DNA of 64,000 nt, taken from the NCBI GenBank assembly GCA_027922465.2, contig BQMF02000280.1, positions 186,001 to 250,000 on the forward strand, read 5' to 3'. Positions 22,246-33,192 of the stretch are shown here, piece by piece. Both the position numbers and the translations under genes were made by a program. The notes under the pieces were generated by a model. That model was not told where the DNA came from and searched no databases. It worked only from the letters and a program-made list of their open reading frames with translations. Origin of the DNA: Turritopsis dohrnii. Lineage: Eukaryota; Cnidaria; Hydrozoa; Anthoathecata; Oceaniidae. Every line of letters begins with the position of its first letter. The first letter of the stretch is position 1.

Positions 22246-25200
22246 CTATTCAAATATATCAAATATGTTTCTATAAAACTCATCCTCATCATCACTATCA
22301 CTGCCACTGTCATGAAAGTTGTGATTCGGATTCGTACAAAATTCACCATGACATTTTCCACATGCTGGTAAGCAGGGTAGGCCATTCTTTTTGCATGAAC
22401 AGATTCTAGAGGAACAGGCATGTTTTGCTGAAGGATTGCAGTTGCAGCATATAAACTTTAGCAACCACTCTGGTGCACATTCCATATCATTCATGATCGG
22501 TTGTAAATTATCCTCGTTTAATCTCCAAAGCATTCTACATCTCTGAGAAGCTAATTAGACTTTGATAATTCCTTGTAAATCTTTAATTTACCTGGAAGTT
22601 ATATGAAATAATCATACGGTAATAACATCAATAGGATGTCCATTTAGTGATGTTTAGGCTTGAGAACTAACCTTTTTTGTGTATTGCAGATGTCGTGTCA
22701 CATCCTGCCCATGCATGAATAAACAAAAGGTGCCGTGTCATTGGCTCAGCTAAATCCAAATCTTTAATACTCCACGTCTTTAACATTTTTGAAACCATTT
22801 TTCCTTCTTTAAATTCTGTTGCAAAGTATAACTGGTTAAACTCGGGTTTCCAATGATACATCATCAAAACTAAGATATCTGTGTCCTCTGCTGCAACTAC
22901 AACATCTTCAGTGAAACTATAGTTCATGGCTGTCTTGACAATTAGAACGTCTGCATCAACATCACTTTTCACCGTTGTGTAACTATTCTTCTGCAGCTCT
23001 ATACTTAGGTGATCAAGTAGTTGCTGTTTATTGTATGGATTTTTGAGAAAATTTTCTTCGTTTGTTGTTACATTCGTTTCAGCAGAAATTTTAATGTTTG
23101 CAGACATTCCACCTGTTTTTCGTTGATGTTCTTGGCTTTTGATTGAGTTTGATCCCATTGAATCAAACACTAGACATACTGTATCATAGTTACCATACTT
23201 TCGCTATACATAATCTACATACTGCTGCAGTACGTCTTTATACTTACACTGAGGATACCATTTAATTTTATGTAATAACATTCCACCATCAACTACTCGC
23301 TGCAACATCAGATATGCTATCAGTCTTGCTTAGAAGAAACTTTCGAAGATTTACTTTTTGTAGCTTTCTCATCATTCCATCTTTAAATAATGATGTGGGC
23401 TCAGTTGTTAATTCATAAGAAAATTGCTGTTCAACATCATCCTCTTTCTGTGCCATTGCTAGTCTAGTAAACAGAATTGTTGGATCCATGTGGATGGTTT
23501 TATCAGCAATTTTTACTCCTGGTTTCAATGTTTGAAAGGCTGAAACTTGATCGTTGCGTTTGATCGATGCATCTTCTATACACATTCCATCAAGACTTTA
23601 CTGAATTTTCTCACCAACCTTTTCAGCATCATCACAATTAACAATGTCATTGTCAGAGGCTACAATACCAGAAGATAAACTTTTTAATGATTTTTTTGCA
23701 ATGTCAAATGGTTCATGAATATCAAACGACCTTTTTAATTTTGCAAGATCATCGTTATCTCTCTTTATTCGATTTACTGATAACTCTACATGTTGCTCAC
23801 TTGTTTCTGCAAATTGGTGAAAGTGCTAGTAGCATTATGAATACTAGCACAACGATGCATTGTATTCAACCAAGTTGTTCTTACTGATTCTGTTCTTCCA
23901 CGACCTTGTGTGATACCACTTTTACTTTTTAATAACTTCATAAGGATTTGTTCGATTATCAAATCACACCATAATCCACTCCAATATTTGTTACTACGCC
24001 TAACGGTGTGAAGACCATGTTGAGAAAACTGCTCATATACCCAAGGATACTTGTTAGGTAAATCCAGCATGTTTTGAAGATGTAACCGACCACTTTTTGC
24101 ATAACTTATGTGTCCTGTTGCCGCAAATAAATTTATCATCTTCCTAATTGTTGCTAAATGAAGATGCCAATCACCAGTTCTCTCTGCTGCAATGAAATTT
24201 TTAATTTAATCGACATAATCTAAGTATTGACACCAGAGTTTTGCTGTTCTCGATTCATTTGTCAACTTAATCTTTAAATTAGTTAGCATTGTTATGACTC
24301 TTTGCAGAATATCATCTGGATCCGTCAATGTGGTATGATCTTCCAGCATTTCTTCCACCGGTGTTTCAAGCTTCTGTAAATCTTCATCACTAATACTGTA
24401 TCCTCTTATTTCTGTTCTGTCTTGTCTCTCGCGTTCTTCTTCTTCATCTGTTATTTCATCTTCATCATACTCCTCACAACTGTTAATTATGTTTACTGGA
24501 AGCACATGTGCAAGCAATTTGGTTGTTAAAGCTGATTCTATTAGAAAATGACCTCTGAGAGCTCTTGATACAGCCTTACCAGATTCAATGTGTTTCACTG
24601 CGGTGCTTCCATATATCTGTTCCATTGCTTCTGTGAAACCTGAACCAGCCTAAACTTCCCAAAAAGCTCATCATCATATGGAAACCTCCTAGTATCAAAA
24701 CTATGGACATAGATTTTGCTGTTGTAATCTCTGTTGCTTTATACTACAATGGTTGGTCAAATGTTAAAACAGGTGTATGGATTCGAAGAACATTGGCTTG
24801 ATTTAACACTAAAAGAAGGACAGAATAGATGCAAGTAAGATCATTTGGATTCAAATTTATAATGGGCAAAAACGATACTGTAGCTACTCTAGGTTCATCA
24901 CCAGTAATGTGCTTGGACATCCCGACCAGCTTGGGCGTTCTGTTTTTGTAAACAAGTATGACGAATGCCACAGTATATTCCAGCAATACCTGGTAAAACA
25001 TTCACAGTTTCCAATTCCAGTAAATTTTTGAATGATGCAGTAGACAATCCAGTTTTGTGTTCTGGGATGTATGGTACTATCGGTATCCCTTTATTCAATG
25101 TGACTGCTGCGATGTTTTAATCTCCTGTCTTTGAATTCGTATGTCTCCGAAACTAAGACTAGTTATGCTAGTTGTTGCTGATATAATACCCATGGCATGC

Positions 25201-26050
25201 AATGATCCTTTACCATCTAATGTAGCAGGATTATGGTCTACATTATCTGCAATCCATTGCATAAATGAGCCAGGAAAAGTGTCATTTAAGACATCTGTTA
25301 GTTTTTCGTTTTCTACTACAGATTGTTTGTACCTTGTAACCTCGTCTGGTCCTCCAGAAAAACCCATTCGAGACAATTGGCTGATTATCCACTTTGAACC
25401 AAACATATGATCCATCTGCACTGCTAATCCAAATGGAACAGGAGCGAGGCAAGATCTAGGTCGTTCCAGCCATTCCATTCCTTTTTCCACAATTGGATAT
25501 TTCATCTTCTGTTGGATAACTTTCAATTTAATATGTTTTTGATCTGATACTATCTTTTATGATCTTAGAAGCTGTCAATACTATTCTTTCTGCTTCATCT
25601 TCCGTTGAAACTTTTCTACTACTGAACCAGTTTTTACTAAGAAGGTAGTCTGCAACATTTTTTTAAGCAGGCAACATTGTGTTTACTACCAATTTCAGCA
25701 AAATAAATATGTTCCTTGTATCTATCTTTTAGTAGATCTTTTATCCATTGTAAGCCTTTTCTTTAACGCATAATTCAACCATTTTGTCACGTAACTCGCT
25801 GACGGAATAAAGTTCTGCTTCTGATTCCATCCATTCACAAAGTTTATTAAAAGCATCCGTACTTTCTGTATCTACTGGGCGGCCTTTTGATGAAGATTCG
25901 AGCATGATCTTTTTTGATGAACACAAACGAAACTTGTCGTGGTATCTTGCTTCTGCAGCTACATTGCAGTCATTGCAGTCCAAAGCTCTCATTCTCACCT
26001 CTTCTCCCCAGTCATCATTTCTTTTGTCGCATATTTTTAATACTTTAGTC
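22246..26050 (-). pseudogene. Decayed multi-copy protein with TSO1-like CXC domain
   Basis: Collinear minus-strand segments read, from 26050 down: RMRALDCNDCNVAAEARYHD, CLAPVPFGLAVQMDHMFGSK, ADNVDHNPATLDGKGSLHAM, VSRALRGHFLIESALT, LATIRKMINLFAATGHISYA, VVVAAEDTDILVLMMYHW, HAWAGCDTTSAIHKKG and lastly a Cys-rich block (CCNCNPSAKHACSSRICSC, then CLPACGKCHGEFCTNPNH). I recognise this as a large family, over 1000 residues, repeated many times in invertebrate genomes and often annotated as tesmin/TSO1-like CXC protein; ILVLMMYH/GCDTTSA may mark a PIN/FEN1-like region. In-frame stops (for example TAA after DYVD near 24208 and after EKIQ near 23600) and frameshifts break it. A plausible intron remains at about 22592-22671. 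The family's mobility is inferred from its copy number, not shown here. Confidence 0.65.
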
Positions 26051-26345
26051 CTTGCAATTGCTTTAAACAACCAAGGGAACACGAAGCGGCCATTGCACTA
26101 TACAAAGAAATATTGGAATGTAAACAAAATAAACTTGGTTCAGAGCACCCATCAACGTTGGCCACCAAAGATTGCTTAGCTAGTACTTTAATTGAACATG
26201 GGAGATATTAGAAAGAGAACAATCAAATCTTGGTTTTGAGGATCCATCAGCGTCGGAGACTAAACATAATTTATCTCTTTCTTTTAACGACCTAGGGAAA
26301 CGTGAACAGGCCATTGACTATTTAGAAGCTTGTTGGAAATTTATT
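26046..26345 (+). pseudogene. Detached TPR fragment of the STAND gene family
   Basis: Sequence abruptly resumes the TPR pattern mid-repeat with AIALNNQG, then (after a 1-base shift) HEAAIALYKEILECKQNKLG, SEHPSTLATKDCLASTLIEH, a short gap, SNLGFEDPSASETKHNLSLS and FNDLGKREQAIDYLE. It lies on the same strand as the STAND gene. The left TPR tail stops near the same point of a repeat (LAISL...), so this is plausibly the continuation of the array, cut by the inserted reverse-strand gene. Confidence 0.65.
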
Positions 26346-26399
26346 TTTTCACCTCGTTTAGGTACTATGCCATTCAAGAGTTTGTGTGAAATTGTTTAC

Positions 26400-28280
26400 G
26401 CTTTGAGCTGGACTTAAGGGTAGTAGCAGCAGTAGTAGTGTTTACGAAAAAGTGACATTTTGTTATTTATTTGATTTATTATAAATTCGAAAGTATAACT
26501 GTTGAGTTCCCAATGCTGAATTTTTGCTGAATTTTCTTGGAATCGTTTAACTTAGAATCGTTTCGTTTTAATAAGAATTTGTTTTACAAATTTCTTTCCA
26601 AAGAAATTTCTTCTATTGCTTTTCGATTTGTTAATAAATTCTGATAAATTCTGAATGATAAGTGATAAATTCTGCTTTTTTTATATTTATCATACAATAT
26701 TTGGTAATATGTTACAACATTTTGCTCTGGTCGTCAATCAAGTTGTTAAGGAAATGTTAATAGCATTCTTAAAGGTAATGAACTGTTATATGTAGAGCTG
26801 AGGGTTGCACTACGCTGATGTCAGTAAAAGTAAAACAATTAATAAAGGGTCTGGGAACGAGCAGCTGTTTATTATTAACAATGCGCTATATAATAAAGTG
26901 AAAAAATGATTGGTTTCCTCGTGAAGATTACCTCACAGGAAAACTGCTGACACAAGTTTTCTTCTCCTTATGATAGTTCATTATCTGTAATTTTAAACAA
27001 ATCAATAATGTTGCAATTGTTAAATTTTGTTTTAGTGTATCAAGATAAATAAATAATGTTATACCGAGCTCATCATTCATTTTTCTTAATAAAACATTTG
27101 TAATTCGCTTTATATCTGATGGAAGTAATTTTATACACGTTGGATGTTTTCTTTATTATGAGAAAACTATTCATGGGAAAAAATTGCCCTGAGATTCATA
27201 TAAATATATATTTTTGAATATGTGTTGGTTCATTTAGATTTTTGTACCAGTAGATACATATTTTCCCAAGAACTCTAAAAATGCGTAATCTAATCGATAA
27301 ACAAAAACATTAAAAAAACTACAGTGTGGCTCAAAAAATTGGAAACAAGAAATATATTACTGTTAATATCCTATTTGTTCTTATATATGTTATATGAACG
27401 GGCAACGTTTTCCCGGGCATACGGTACATGTACACGTAGCTTCAATATTATAAAAAAATTATGCGGCTTATTTACCAAAAAAACTAAGATCCCTAATTTT
27501 CTCATTAGATAAGTATTTTCAGTCCTTCCCTGATCTGGAAGCTTTACATGGCGTGTTATCCAATTCCACACCTATGATTCACAGAGAAGGAAGATTGTGT
27601 TTCTAATGTTTAAAGAACATTATTACACACCTCATACACCACACCAGGGATTGCTGTATGTTTTATGGCTGACAACAGTCCAGGTTGATAGGATGCCACA
27701 TTTTAGAAGTTATAGATAGGATTCCCTTTCCTTGATATGATTAGATTATAAATCATTATCACACAGTTCAATAAGTACGTGACTTGGGTGGTGAATTTAG
27801 ACGGATAGATAAGTCGTACAACACAAACCCTTCCAAGTAAATAAAACAAATAAAACAATAAAATTATCTGCATACTTTGCGACATTTCCTTCCAATCCAA
27901 AAGTTTGTCCCTTTGTTGAATTGGACACTTCGTGGTTTACCAAAAGTGATAACATATTCTTGGAATTCAAGGAAGTAAGATCGTTTATCGCAAATTTTTA
28001 TATGCGTATTTGAAATAGAAAATGGTGTGTAATAGTTTGAGTTTGCTTTTTGTATTATAAGAAGCACAACAACGACAGTGGTGATGAAACTACGAGACTG
28101 AAGTTATTGCCCAGAATTCACATTATTGGAAATTTGAAAGCGTAAGAAACAATAATATAATTGACTTTAGGACACCCGTGGTGGAGTAAAGTATTTAAAA
28201 TACCCGTGGTTTCTCCTCCTCCTCCTACTACTACTCCTCCAAGTTATGAACGTTTTCGTGTAGCGTTTACATGACGTCGT
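26400..28280. other. Gene-free stretch
   Basis: AT-rich, no supported coding exon. It includes a short CTCCTC/CTACTA run at 28207-28240. Confidence 0.5.
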
Positions 28281-28289
28281 TGCCGAATT

Positions 28290-28800
28290 CGCAAATTTGG
28301 TCAAATTAGGACTTCCAGTTGACCAATTTTCATGAAAATTTGCACAGAGCACAATTGAAAGGTGCTGATTTCAGATTTGACAATGATATTGCCAGGTTTG
28401 ACTAAAATTGAGCAATTTAGGCCAAATTTGGACCAAATTTTGAAAGTTCTTCAATTTTCATGAAATTTTGCACGGATCACAATTGAAAGGTGCTAATTTC
28501 GAATTTGACAATGATATTGCCAGGTTTGACTAAAATTGGGCAATTTAGGCCAAATTTGCACCAAATTTAGAAAGTTCTTCAATTTTCATGACATTTTGCA
28601 CGGATCACAATTGAAAGGTGCTGATTTCAAATTTGACAATGATATTGCCAGGTTTGACTAAAATTGGGCAATTTAGACCAAATTTGGATCAAACTTAGAA
28701 AGTTCTGCAATATTCATAAAAATTTCTACAACAAACAATTAGAAGTTGCTGATTTTGAATTTGCCAGTAATTTTATTAGATTTGAACATAATTTGGCAAT
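28290..28800. repeat. 128-bp satellite, distal array (about 4 units)
   Basis: GGTGCTGATTTC / GGTGCTAATTTC recurs at 28361, 28489 and 28617, again exactly 128 bp apart, and the unit matches the 1.1-3.1 kb array over most of its length (ACTAAAATTG.GCAATTT, GGCCAAATTTGGACC, GAAAGTTCTTCAA, ATGAAATTTTGCA, ATTGAAAGGTGCTGATTTC). It has its own diagnostic changes (GACAATGATATTGCCAGG), so it is a diverged subfamily. Confidence 0.9.
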
Positions 28801-29005
28801 TCGGCAACGTTGTATTTTGAGACTAAATATGCATCGTTGTGTTACATCCTGAAGTCTTCAAGCCAAGCGGCTTCTTGTTATTCTTTATTTTACTTTTGCC
28901 TTTCAACATACACCAGATTATAACTTTTCTCAACCTAAAAGTTTACCTTTTAACAATCATTAGTGGTGTACGTTATGGAAGTACAGTCAATATCTTTGAC
29001 AGGAT

Positions 29006-29455
29006 ATTCAAGAAAAAGAATAAAAAAACGACATTTTAATACAACGTTTTGGATGCTTCAAGCATCCATTTTCAAGTAAGCAAAAATTTTTACATGAATG
29101 TTTTTTTATAAAATATAGCTTATTGACTAATTATCGTACGTGATATAGAAATTCACACTACGCCGAATAAATACAATGGAGCTGATTTTATGGCTCTATT
29201 CAAAGGGAGATTATCTTTCATTATGAATAAGCTCTCTTTGATCTCGAGTTGATGTATATTATCCCCAGATGCCAAAATGTCGAAGTCTTTGTAAGAAGCA
29301 TGATGACGGCATTCTTTGAAGTGGTCACTAATGGCAGAAGGTTTGGGTTCAATTGACTCACCTGTAAGTGCTGAAATTCCCGTGTGTTCACTTATGCGAA
29401 CATGGAGATGTCTGTTGGTCGTTGGAGGAGGCGTTGCAGCCGCCACACTTGTAAC
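29006..29455 (-). repeat. Inverted partial copy of the Penelope 3' end
   Basis: Read on the minus strand this matches the 3' part of the plus-strand element: TNRHLHVRISEHTGISALTG, IKSAPLYLFGVV, then noncoding sequence ending in the GGATGC/GCATCC hairpin and ATTTTAATACAACG-type terminus. It keeps a KCGGCNA-type segment (out of frame) just before TNRHLHVR, which the plus-strand copy has lost. It also holds the empty version of the mariner insertion site (near 29206). Confidence 0.8.
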
Positions 29456-29469
29456 GGTATACTAAGATC

Positions 29470-31177
29470 AAAGACACAGCTCCATCTTCATATGGTTCTT
29501 ATAATAATAATAGTCCTCCTCGTAATTTATTAGAGGAAGAATTTGATGCACTCATCAATTTGTCTAAGGATTCTAGTCTGGTTACACAAAAGTGTAATAA
29601 AGGTAACTCAGTTGTTATACTAGATAAAGACGTGTATATTACTAAAATGGACGAAATCTTCAGTGAACAAACTAAATTTAAGAGATTGAATATTACTAAC
29701 GACAAACTTTTAAATTTTAGTATCAATCAAGAGAAGAAGCTGACAAACATCTACCAACAATTGATGAAAAGTGGTAAACTCAGTAAAGATAGTTATAACC
29801 GATTTAGACCAGTTGGTACTCATCCAGGTATATTATACGGTTTATGCAAGGTTCACAAGGCCTGTATAGGTGCATGTCCACCTTTTAGACCTATACTTTC
29901 TGCCATAAGTACTCCTGTGTATAATCTTGCAAAATTTTTGGTACCTAAACTTGCTACTCTTACATCCAATAAGTATACAGTGACAGATTCTTTTCAATTT
30001 GCCAATGAAATCCGCGATCAAGATCACAAGTTATTTATGGCAAGTTTAGATGTCACTTCACTGTTCACCAATATACCTTTAATGGAAACTGTTGAATTAT
30101 GTACAAATTTACTTTTTGAAAGCACTGACACAGTTGATGGCTTAAGTAAAGTTGATTTCAAGACTCTTCTCAGAACTGACACACACGAATCATGTTGTTT
30201 CTTTAATGGAGTGTTGTATCAACAAATAGACGGTGTAGCCATGGGTTCACCATTGGGACCAACATTGGCCAATTTTTTTCTTTGTCATCTTGAGAATAAC
30301 TGGCTACCGTTATGCCCTGAAAATTGTCAACCTTTATTCTATAGGCGCTACGATGATGACGATGATGATCTTTGTTCTACTTTCATCTCAAGAACATTTA
30401 GCGCTTTTTCAGGATTGTTTGAACTCATGTCATCCTAGTATCAAATTTACAAGTGAAGTGGAGAGGAGCAACTCATTATCTTTTCTTGATGTTCATGTTC
30501 TTCGAGAAAACGGCAAGTTCACAACTCTAGTCTATCGGAAACCCACATTTAGTGGTGGTGTACATCCACTTTGACAGTTTTATACCTGAAAGTTATAAAT
30601 TCAGTATTGTTTAGACTCTTGCACACAGATGTTATAAAATATGTTCTAATTGGCATAAGTTTCACTCTGAATTGCAAAAGTTAAAGGACATCTTTAGAAA
30701 TAACAATTACCCTTCATCGTTTATAGAAAGTTCTTTACGAAAATCTTTGGATCGCGTACACAAACCGACTTTATGTACTGTTCCTAAAAAAAACTTATGA
30801 TTGTTTTACCATTCTTGGGCTCAGTCTCTCTACAGTCTAGGAATAAGTTACAAAAATCTATCCGTGTATCACTTAACTGTTGTGACATCTTCGTCATATT
30901 TAAGATAAAAACACCTATATCTAGTCGGTTTAGATTCAAAGACCGAATTCCCGATTCCTTGCGTTCCCAGATCAACAGACATCTCCATGTTCGCACAAGT
31001 GAACACACGGGAATTTCAGCACTTACAGGTGAGTCAATTAAACCGGAACCTTCTGGCATTAGTGACCACCTCAAAGAATGCCGTCATCATTTTTCTTTTA
31101 AAGACTTCGACATTTTGGCATCTGGGGATAATACATATCAACTCGAGATCAAAGAGAGCTTATTCATAATGAAAGAT
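29470..31177 (+). pseudogene. Penelope-type reverse transcriptase with broken active site
   Basis: The open frame runs from about 29470 (KDTAPSSYG) through NKGNSVVILDKD, the fingers region RPVGTHPGILYGLCKVHK, palm motif A ASLDVTSLFTNIPL and motif B QQIDGVAMGSPLGPTLANFF. The catalytic YxDD region at about 30340-30370 has been replaced by a GAT-rich run (YRRY followed by six Asp), which shifts the frame; the downstream frame resumes with FVLLSSQEHLALFQDCLNS and FLDVHVLRENGKFTTLVYRK. After further breaks the C-terminal segment NRHLHVRTSEHTGISALTGE is joined directly to DRIPDSLRSQ, so the GIY-YIG catalytic motif expected between them is deleted. The element is inactive in cis. Confidence 0.8.
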
Positions 31178-31178
31178 A

Positions 31179-33019
31179 CAGTGTGCCCCAGAAAAAAGAG
31201 GTTCGAGGTTTCAAACGACTATTTCTTCTCAAATATTTGTCGGATATTTGCGAATTTTATATCATTTGAAAGAGCTTTTTCTCCTCTCTTCAGAAATATG
31301 ATATTTGTTTAGGTTTGGAATACAGAAGAGTAGTCATGCTGAATTTTATCATGAAAATTTGTCATTAAAACGATAACGATCAATTAAAAGAAATTACAAA
31401 AGAATTACTCAAGTAAAAAGATTTAACACACTGTTTTAAAGCCTGATTTACATTTCTGAACTTAATTTACAACTCAACAAATTATCAGCTTAAAAGTAAA
31501 GTGCTATTCAACATGTCCTCCATTTTTTGCAATGCAAAGGTTTACTCTCCGAGCCATTTCAGTAAATGAACTACGGATAGTAGCTGGTTTTCCTCTTAGT
31601 AAGTTGATCTCATCAACGACTTTTCTCCGGAGTGTTGCCAAGTCAGGCGGGGGCGTTTCAAAAATTTTATTTTTCAAGTAACCCCAAAGAAAAAAGTCTA
31701 GTGGTGTAAGGTCAGGTGACCTAGGGGGGAATTCAATATTATGGTGCAACGCCACAACACGGTTTTCAAACTTTTGACGCAAAACATTTCGAACTTGAAC
31801 ACTTCCATGTGGAGGGGCACCATCTTGAAACCACCAAACTCCATCAAAGATACCATTGTTGTATGGGTGGTGGTAAACGTACCCTAATGCAGGGAAGACA
31901 ATTCTTTCCAACATATCACGATATGTTCTTCCATTGACGCTCCTGTTGAAGAAATGTGGCCCTACGATACTTCCGTTTCCACAAAAATCAACCCAAACAT
32001 GTAGCTTTTGCCGACACTGACTTTTTTCATAACGAAAATCTTCAGGTCGCTGTCCTTTGGGTGCATAACATCTCACATTTTGAGTGTTCACAGTCCCATC
32101 CATGCTAAATACGGCTTCATCACCTATCACAACGCTTGACATAAACCGGACATTTTGGGCTCTTGGAGAAAACCAATTGCAAAATCTGCGTCGCCTTGCA
32201 TAATCTCCTGGCTTCAGCTCTTGTGCAACTTTTATTTTAAAAGGATGCCATTTAATGTCACTTTTTGTTATGCGATTAAATGACGACTTCGATATTGCAA
32301 GTAGATTTCTTCTGCACGTGATTCGTGGCTGCTGATTTGGTTGCTGCGTTTGAAGTAACAAACGAACATCGTTAATTGCTTGAGCATCTCTCGTTGTACG
32401 CCTCCTGCCACTTCTTCCTTTATTCAAGTTTTTACTTGTCCCCTCGATGTTGTACTTTCTTATATTTTTTTGAATAGCAGAATTTGACGGTGGGTTTCTA
32501 TTTGGGAACCTCACTCGAAAGGCCTCTCTAACAGCTCGCAAACTTCGCGTTTCATGATATGTTCTTACCACAAAAACTCTTTGCTCTATCGTCAACTGCA
32601 TCTTGTTATGTTTGTAAACCTTATCAAAAAGCCTTTTTATAGCATTTTTAAGCACTCAGAATTGTTTAACTGACAATCAGTTTTTTCAAAAGAAAGGTGA
32701 ATTTACACGTTAAATTTTAATTTCGTGTGTTTAAAAGAATCTCATGATATCTTTAACACCACGACAACTTTTAGAGTTAACAAAAGAGTAACTGCTCATT
32801 AGCACTTCTTTTAATTGATCGTTATTGAATTAACGAGCGTATCGAAAAAATATATCTTTAATATCTTTTAAACTCTTTATTTCTTTGAGATGAAACTTAT
32901 ATTTTTGAAAAGAGGAGAAAAAGCTCTTTTAAATGATATAAAATTCGCAAATATCCGACAAATATTTGAGAAGAAATAGTCGTTTGAAATCTCGAACCTC
33001 TTTTTTCTGGGGCACACTG
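31179..33019 (-). mobile_element. Complete mariner-superfamily transposon
   Basis: 1841 bp flanked by TA on both sides (31177-31178 and 33020-33021). Terminal inverted repeats of about 125 bp, differing at only a few positions, begin CAGTGTGCCCCAGAAAAAAG. The transposase is encoded on the minus strand. It sits inside the Penelope element, between the Lys-Asp of ESLFIMKD and the 3' end. Confidence 0.92.
31504..32601 (-). CDS. Tc1/mariner-superfamily transposase, intact
   Basis: The first ATG of the frame gives 365 residues (MQLTIEQRVFVVRTYHETRS); a few upstream codons are open but lack ATG. Domains: an N-terminal HTH with NPPSNSAIQKNIRKY, a second helical DNA-binding part (RKYNIEGTSKNLNKGRSGRR), then the RNase-H-like DDE fold with VVIGDEAVFSMDG (Asp161), WWFQDGAPPH (Asp260) and PPRSPDLTPLDFFLWG (Asp297). 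The last two Asp are separated by 36 residues, so this is a DD36D arrangement, unlike the DD34D of classical mariner. It catalyses cut-and-paste transposition at TA. No stop or frameshift, and the TIRs are well preserved, suggesting a relatively young copy. Confidence 0.93.
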   Translation of the reverse strand: MQLTIEQRVFVVRTYHETRSLRAVREAFRVRFPNRNPPSNSAIQKNIRKYNIEGTSKNLNKGRSGRRRTTRDAQAINDVRLLLQTQQPNQQPRITCRRNLLAISKSSFNRITKSDIKWHPFKIKVAQELKPGDYARRRRFCNWFSPRAQNVRFMSSVVIGDEAVFSMDGTVNTQNVRCYAPKGQRPEDFRYEKSQCRQKLHVWVDFCGNGSIVGPHFFNRSVNGRTYRDMLERIVFPALGYVYHHPYNNGIFDGVWWFQDGAPPHGSVQVRNVLRQKFENRVVALHHNIEFPPRSPDLTPLDFFLWGYLKNKIFETPPPDLATLRRKVVDEINLLRGKPATIRSSFTEMARRVNLCIAKNGGHVE

Positions 33020-33155
33020 TAATCCCCCTTTGAATAGAGCCATTGAATCAGCTCCATTGTATTTATTTGACGTAGTGTGAATTTCTATATCACGTACGAT
33101 AATTAGTCAATTAGCTATATTTTGTAAAAAACCATTCATGTAAAAATTTTTGGTT

Positions 33156-33192
33156 ACTTGAAAATGGATGCTTGAAGCATCCGAAACGTTGT
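33156..33192 (+). ncRNA. Degenerate hammerhead-like motif of the Penelope element
   Basis: TTGAAAAT is followed by stem GGATGC, loop TTGAA, stem GCATCC, then GAAACGTT. Penelope-like elements are known to carry minimal hammerhead ribozymes with core CTGANGA - stem II - GAAA. Here the first core block reads TTGAAAA, with two changes from consensus, while stem II and GAAA are kept. The inverted copy at 29041-29080 has GAAA changed to AAAA. It is likely a non-cleaving relic. Confidence 0.45.

Noticed and set aside
25141..25410. 89-codon plus-strand frame
   Set aside because: Antisense shadow of the DNVDHNPATLDGKGSLHAMG region of the CXC gene.
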